Shown piece after piece: positions 58,761 to 64,000 of a DNA stretch of 64,000 nt. Source of the stretch: Diphasiastrum complanatum. Its lineage: Eukaryota > Streptophyta > Lycopodiopsida > Lycopodiales > Lycopodiaceae. The DNA is taken from contig CM055112.1 in NCBI GenBank assembly GCA_029204225.1, forward strand, positions 43,347,025-43,411,024, given 5' to 3'. The notes beneath the pieces were generated by a model that saw only the letters and a list, made by a program, of their open reading frames with translations, was not told where the DNA came from and searched no databases. The translations under genes were made by a program, and so were the position numbers. Position 1 is the stretch's first letter; each line of letters opens with the position of its first letter.

Positions 58761-61060
58761 TCAGCTAGAGAGTTTTCCATTTGTGCATATACTTTCAAAG
58801 GAAGTAAAAATCATGGAGAGCTTAATAAATTTGAAAAGAAAAAAAATAAATGTATGTAAGTATGCTAAAAGAAAATTATCTATGTGGTCAATGTAACAAT
58901 ATCTAACTTTCAAATAAACATTCAAAATTTCTGGATACTCTTGGAAGAATTTTTCTTCCATCCATCTTGCATCCCTAGTAGGATAGTTCTTAAATTTGAG
59001 GAGGTATAATGTAGAAGTTATCCCCTTTCTTCCAGTTCTTGTCTTGTGCATCAAGATCTGCTCAGGTTGAAGGATTTTTGCGGTTCCTTGAACTTCTGGA
59101 GGTTCGGAGTCTATAAATCCTTCTGGTTCTATGCCATTGAATTTCTTTAGCAAGCTTACATGGAATTTGTTATGGATTTTCCAAGTAATAGGCATGTCAA
59201 ACTCACATGTAACCTCATTGATTACTTTCTTGACTTTAAAAGGTCCATAATATTTTTGGGCTAGTTTTGGGTAGAGTTTCATGCTGCCCTTCTTTTTCCT
59301 GAGCCTTTTCTTTTCAAATTTTAGGAGAACTAGTTCTCCTTCTTCGTACTTGATTGCCCTCCGATGCATATTTGCACTTTTCAACTGTTTCTGTTGTGCA
59401 CTTGCGATGGATTATTGAACCTTTAAAAAGGTGTCTTGATAATCCTGCACAAATTCATCTGAGGCAAATATCTTTTCTTTAGTCCTTAATAGAGGAGGCA
59501 CAATCGGTGTTCCATACATTACTTCAAAAGGCGCTTTACCAGTAGAAGAATGAACGGTGTTATTGTAAGCAAATTCTAGTATAGGAAGATAGTGTTCCCA
59601 TTGAGTCTTCTGATCACTTACATAATTTCTCAACAAATCTATGATGGTTCGATTGGTAATTTCACTTTGACCATCAATTTGGGGATCGAAGGAGGAAGAT
59701 AATTTAAGGGTTGTCTCCAGATTATCAAAAAGGGCTCTCCAAAAGTTGCTAGTAAATCTCATATGGGACACTATACTTTTGGGTAGTCCATGCAGCCTAA
59801 AGATGTGACGAATAAACAAATGAGCTGCTTCGGGTCCCTTAAGCTTTTTCTTATAGGGAATAAAATGAGCATGTTTGCTAAATCTATCAATGATAGTCCA
59901 TATCATCTCATTTCCATTTTTGGTTTTAGGGAATCCAGAGATAAAGTCCATGGTCATATGTTCCCAAGGTGCTTCAGGAATAGGCAAGGGATGAAGTAAT
60001 CCTGGAGTTTGACGACCTTATTGTCCTTTCTTGGGTGATGAAGTAGCTGAAAATGGAAAGTGCTAACGTAGTTAGCCCATTTTAGATGTTTTTCTCGAAT
60101 TAGTTGCTGGGTGAGAAAGTACCTAAGGCTTTGATGATCTGTTTTAACTAGGAAATCATTTCCTAGAAGATAGTGCTTCCATAATTTAAGGGCATGAATA
60201 ATGGCCAAAAGTTTTTTTTCATAAATGTCATACTGTACTTTTGCCCCTTGAAGTCGTCTACTTTGAAAGGCTACAACATGACCTTCTTGGTTTAAGACTG
60301 CCCCAATATAGTCTAAACTTGCATCCACTTCTACAAAGAAAGGCTTACGAAGGTCGGGAATGACAAGAACAGGTCCCGTGGTAAGTGCATGCTTCAGAGT
60401 ATCAAAGGCGTTTCACTCTTTCTTATACCAACGAAATTTTACCCTCTTCTTAGTGAGTTCATGTATTGGTGAGGCTATATGAGCAAAATGGCGAATAAAC
60501 TTTCTATAATAGGAACATAAGCCTAGGCGAAATGGAATGTAAAGTTTGAACTTTCAAAAGCAACTCCCAAAATCTTTTAACATACTCAGCTACTTTCTCA
60601 TTTTTGCTTTTGTCTAAAGATGTCCCAAGCATCTAAAGTATCTTTCTTATAGCCTTTTGGCAAAAAGTGGGCTTTAATTTGCTTTTTAAAGCTATGCCAA
60701 GTGGATGTAGCTTCGTGATTAGATTTCATAGTTGCCCACCATAGTAATGCATACTTATCTAGATGTAACGTTGCAAATCAAATCTTGGAATGATTTGAGT
60801 ATCTACTTTTCTCAAAGAAAGTATCAAGATTTCGAATCCAGACAAGCAAACTCTCTTCATTGCTACTGTCTCCATCGAACTTAGAAAACTTAAAAAGTTT
60901 ATTATCAACCTTAGCAAACCTCCTTTTCCTAGATCGAGTAGAGGAAGTTGACTTGGAAGAGACATAAGGAGATGACGACATAGATGAAAAGGAGCTTGAG
61001 TTGCTATCCACCTTTGATTGGAGTTTTTTTGGAATTCACCTGATATACACAAACTCAAGG
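58761..61060 (-). pseudogene. Ty3/gypsy chromovirus remnant
   Basis: Minus strand from right to left: gag (61011-60640: KFSKFDGDSSNEESLLVWI, LDKYALLWWATMKS, FLPKGYKKDTLD), a gap where protease and most of RT are lost, the RT end (60500-60330: ALTTGPVLVIPDF), RNase H (60328-59954: DASLDYIGAVLNQEG, HPRKDNKVVKLQDYF), integrase core (59987-59412: PWEHMTMDFISGFP, SSFDPQIDGQSEITNR) and, after a stop, an integrase tail with chromodomain (59384-58761: YYGPFKVKK, LYLLKFKNYPTRDARWM). The chromodomain marks a chromovirus. Stops and deletions disable it. Confidence 0.85.
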
Positions 61061-61366
61061 CAAAAAGTACGAATAGACGTGTGATTCAAAGAAATGCCAT
61101 TCTCCAAAAAGAAAGATAGAAGCTCGCATTAACAAAGTATTGTCTCTAAAATAGAAAGCAAGTTGGAGGTCCAATTCTCAAGGATCCCCCAAATGGAGTC
61201 TATTAGCTCTAATATTAAAGAGATTTTGTAAGAAAAAGGAAATTTGAACGGAAGGGAAATCTATTTGAAAGTAAACATACAAAGTCTTGTGTATTGGCAT
61301 TTGTTTCAAAAATGAATACAAAAGGCCCTCACATCAACTTCACAAAGAAAGAAAAATAATAGACCT

Positions 61367-61800
61367 TGGCTCTGATACCAAACTGTGAACTTGAAGTGAA
61401 GGTCTACTAATTCTAAAGTCCTGACTTTAGAAGTTGTGACTAAAAAAGAACAAATTTCATGACATGGGAAAGGCTTTATGTCCATCTTACCTTGCATAAT
61501 TTTTATCAATTCCTAGGCACTTTTTTCTAGGGGTTGCTCATCCCCAATCTTAGCGAAGTGTGACACAAAGGGTGATCAGTCCTTTGGTTTCTTCTCCCAG
61601 TCTTTATAGACTCAAGTGAGCCTTCTTTATAGACTCGATTGAGACTTTTTTAGGTACCGTCTTTAAGCTTTAAGAAGCTTCTTTAGATTCATTCTTCATG
61701 TACTCTTCTTAGTACCTAAAGTTTAGGAGTCATACCATAAAATGGTTCATCATTAGATTCTATTTCTAGAACCTGAAAATGTTAGCATTGCTCTACAGTA
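61367..61800 (-). mobile_element. Primer-binding site and 5' LTR of the gypsy element
   Basis: GGCTCTGATACCAA (61368-61381) read on minus is TTGGTATCAGAGCC, an initiator tRNA-Met primer-binding site. TGTGAACTTGAAGTG from 61383 starts the LTR in inverted sense, running to about 61.8 kb. The LTR is in the right place and orientation for the chromovirus remnant. No 3' LTR was found below 58.76 kb. Confidence 0.6.
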
Positions 61801-61944
61801 TCATTTCTTGTCTTCAGGTAATGATACCTGCACTCATAATTCATCAGTTAGAGTAATAAGCTCTAATATTCAAAATACGTTTCATACAAAAAGAATGAAA
61901 GACTGGATAGCCTTTATTTCTTGGTCAATATGGTCTATACAATT

Positions 61945-62382
61945 TTACACCTTGCAACTTTGTATGTTTAATCTAATTGCTTTTCTTTGCTTTGCGAAGA
62001 GTGGCTTGTAGAGCGGCTTCATGAGCAGATTTGCAGTCATGTCTTCAGACTTTATGTACTGAACCAGGAGCTCTCCTTTCGAGATCAAATCTTGAATGTG
62101 ATGGTACTTCAAAGGTATGTGTTTTGTCTTTGAATGGAAGACAGGATCTTGGGACAGATATATGGCACTTTGAAAATCCATCATCATCGTGCATGGTTCC
62201 CCTTGTGGTATGCCAATTGCCTCCACCATCATCTGCAACCAAACTACCTCGTTCGCCACCTTTGAAGCTACGACGTATTCAGCTTCGCATGAGGATTGAG
62301 CTACCAAGGTTTGCTTTTTGCATATCGCAAACAATGAAAACCAAATCATTGCTAGATTACAAATCGTTATATTACAAGTCAA
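61945..62382 (-). pseudogene. Copia RNase H / pol C-terminal fragment
   Basis: One open minus frame carrying KKQTLVAQSSCEAEYVVAS, DFQSAIYLSQDPVFHSKTKH and IPLKYHHIQDLISKGELLVQYI, the copia RNase H end. Its two segments keep the S-E-A-E and D-SAI landmarks. No other domain of this element is next to it. Confidence 0.85.
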
Positions 62383-62648
62383 TCAACAAAAATCAAACTA
62401 CTATGACATGCACTTTATAAATCGAATGTAATCTACATCAATTCGAAGTGTAGAAGATAATATGAAATGCACTTTATGAATCAAATGTAATCTAGCAAAA
62501 TTTAGGATGCATAACATACCTCATGTATTTGCTTGGATTGTCTCCTTTCCTTCAAAATAGCATCACTTTTTTCTACAAAAGACAACAATGAACAATCATT
62601 CATTAATCAACCAATAAACAATGAAAAACCAACAAACAAAAGTATCTC

Positions 62649-62650
<2 letters not shown>

Positions 62651-62731
<81 letters not shown>
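62651..62731. repeat. (CT)n microsatellite, about 80 bp
   Basis: An uninterrupted CT run of about 40 units. The Ser-Leu and Arg-Glu frames over it are artefacts. Confidence 0.98.
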
Positions 62732-62734
<3 letters not shown>

Positions 62735-62849
62735 CTTCTCTTCAAAAATCCCAAAATTGATCTCCAAATAGAGTCGGGACCCCCAATTTTTTCATTTCGT
62801 GGGTGTTTTTTTTGTTTCAAATGCCAAAGCAAAAAAAAAATCTTGGAGA

Positions 62850-63150
62850 TTTGCCACGCGTGACAATACGTTCTATAAAAATTCTTTGGAAATTTGCCAC
62901 GCGTGGCAAATCTTCAATTTTGTGTGGCCGTGCCATGCAAATTCAAAATTATTTAGAATTCAAGAAGTACCCCGCCGCCCCCTCACAAATCTGATCGGAG
63001 GAAGGGCCGGTGACGGAAAATTTTAATGGCATGGCAGTGCCACGCATCCATTGCCACACAGTTTGCCACATGATGGCCACAGACATTGCCACACGAGGGT
63101 CGACGGTCCACATCTTATGTGGGTGGCAATGGGCATGGCAATGGGCTTAT
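62850..63150. repeat. Second GCCACGCGTGGC palindrome cluster
   Basis: TTTGCCACGCGTGACAA (62850-62866), TTTGCCACGCGTGGCAAA (62893-62910), then GCCATGC, GGCATGGCAGTGCCACGC and TTGCCACACAG-type variants to about 63.15 kb. TTGGAGATTTGCCACGCG is shared with the 53.8-54.3 kb cluster, so both probably come from the same element family. Confidence 0.7.
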
Positions 63151-63199
63151 ATTTGCAGTTGTGTCCTTTTCAGCTACACTACCCTGCATCATTGACAGT

Positions 63200-63875
63200 T
63201 TCCGTCTCTTTTTCCGAATTATCTAAACCGCCTTTGGTCGGTCTCTCATTCCTTGTTTGCTTGGCATTGTCGCCTTCGTACCACCCGTTCCCTTCCAGTT
63301 GGGAAGCTTAAATACCTTTCTTACAATATATTGACTAAATCCCTGCCCTTGCTCTCTAAATGGCCATTCCTTAATGACCAGCTTTGCCCGCTTTGCCAGC
63401 TAGCAGAAGAAACGGTGGAGCACTTGTTCTTTACTGTCAATGGCACCTTTGATTGGAGCTAGCTCATATGCTTTCCTGCTGAAGTTTCACCTTTTCTCTG
63501 GATATTCACACCATCCTCCTTGGCTACTCTCTTCTGACAGATTCATCTACTTGCATTTTCTGGCATGTGTGTCGGCTAGCAATTTTGTTGAAGATTTGGA
63601 CGACAAGGAATCAGCAAGTGTTCGAGGGTGCTTTTCCTCCCCTCTCGGCTATAGCTTGTATTCGGCTAGCTACCTTTTTCCTTCACACTACTTAAGTTAG
63701 TTTTGGACTGATTCCCTGTGTGGTATGCTATGGTCTTAGCCTTTTGGCTTTATAGGCTGTCCTTATGGACTTGTGCGTGACTCGGCGTTGGGTTTGCCGT
63801 CTTTTGTACTTGTACATTTGTGAATATATGATAGTGCTTTCAAAAAAATAAAATAATAATAATAAGATTTAAAAG
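63200..63875 (+). mobile_element. LINE 3' end with zf-RVT motif and A-rich tail
   Basis: The frame 63253-63462 encodes the end of a plant LINE reverse transcriptase: KLKYLSYNILTKSLP, then the zinc-binding motif LCPLCQLAEETVEHLFF (zf-RVT). A 3' UTR follows and ends in CTTTTGTACTTGTACATTTG and an A-rich tail at 63840-63875 (AAAAAAATAAAATAATAAT). LINEs are usually 5'-truncated, which fits the lack of upstream RT. The C-terminal part is decayed. Confidence 0.75.
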
Positions 63876-64000
63876 GATTAATGGACCAAGATAAATAAAT
63901 AAAGATAAATATATATATATCTATATGATGTGAAATGACTAATCAATGAGACTAAAAGCATTAATAAGATGTGGTGGGATGGGAGCCGAAAAAGTTTAAG
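63876..64000. other. Window end, no feature seen
   Basis: AT-rich sequence with a short TATATATA run; nothing recognised. Confidence 0.5.

Noticed and set aside
62533-62863. Ser-Leu and Arg-Glu rich frames
   Set aside because: Produced by the CT microsatellite on either strand.
1-64000. CRISPR arrays, bacterial operons, rRNA genes
   Set aside because: No regularly spaced identical repeats, no ribosome-binding-site gene strings and no rRNA-like conserved blocks were seen; the window is eukaryotic.

Overview
The window reads as nuclear DNA of a land plant. Genes have short GT-AG introns, the DNA is AT-rich, and most recognisable coding sequence belongs to plant transposable elements: Ty1/copia, Ty3/gypsy chromovirus, a CACTA (En/Spm) TNP2 transposase, a LINE 3' end, and LTRs followed by primer-binding sites complementary to initiator tRNA-Met. 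A secreted TPD1-like protein gene also points to land plants. A fern, lycophyte or other large repeat-rich genome is plausible, but the sequence does not fix the species.

Layout. 0.1-1.8 kb: a decayed SET-domain gene with an in-frame stop, split by a solo LTR that carries a 5-bp target duplication. 1.8-6.7 kb: no recognisable gene. 6.75-15.0 kb: a segment with the only apparently intact host gene, a three-exon TPD1-like gene. The segment recurs at 37.4-42.6 kb, where the gene has lost 237 bp and is a pseudogene. 15.2-28.3 kb: nested and rearranged copia elements on both strands. 28.4-34.8 kb: two copies of a minus-strand module made of a histone H3/CENH3-like plus coiled-coil ORF followed by a multi-exon transposase-like gene. 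In the first copy the H3-like gene is divergent from an unknown acidic-protein gene, across a promoter with seven CACGTG boxes. 35.7-36.3 kb: a fold-back element. 43.2-47.6 kb: copia fragments with a duplicated reverse transcriptase and a 3' LTR. 47.9-55.6 kb: a CACTA transposase whose N- and C-terminal halves lie in opposite orientations, a second H3-like fragment next to the N-terminal half, other decayed ORFs, and clusters of the palindrome GCCACGCGTGGC. 55.9-62.4 kb: a copia gag-integrase remnant, a Ty3/gypsy chromovirus remnant and a copia RNase H fragment. 62.6-63.9 kb: a long CT microsatellite, a second GCCACGCGTGGC cluster and a LINE 3' end with an A-rich tail.

The most interesting signal is the histone H3 fold (closest by eye to centromeric H3) lying beside DNA-transposon-type genes at two places, once continuous with a coiled coil, together with its unusual divergent promoter. 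All calls come from reading translations and repeats by eye; no database search was possible.
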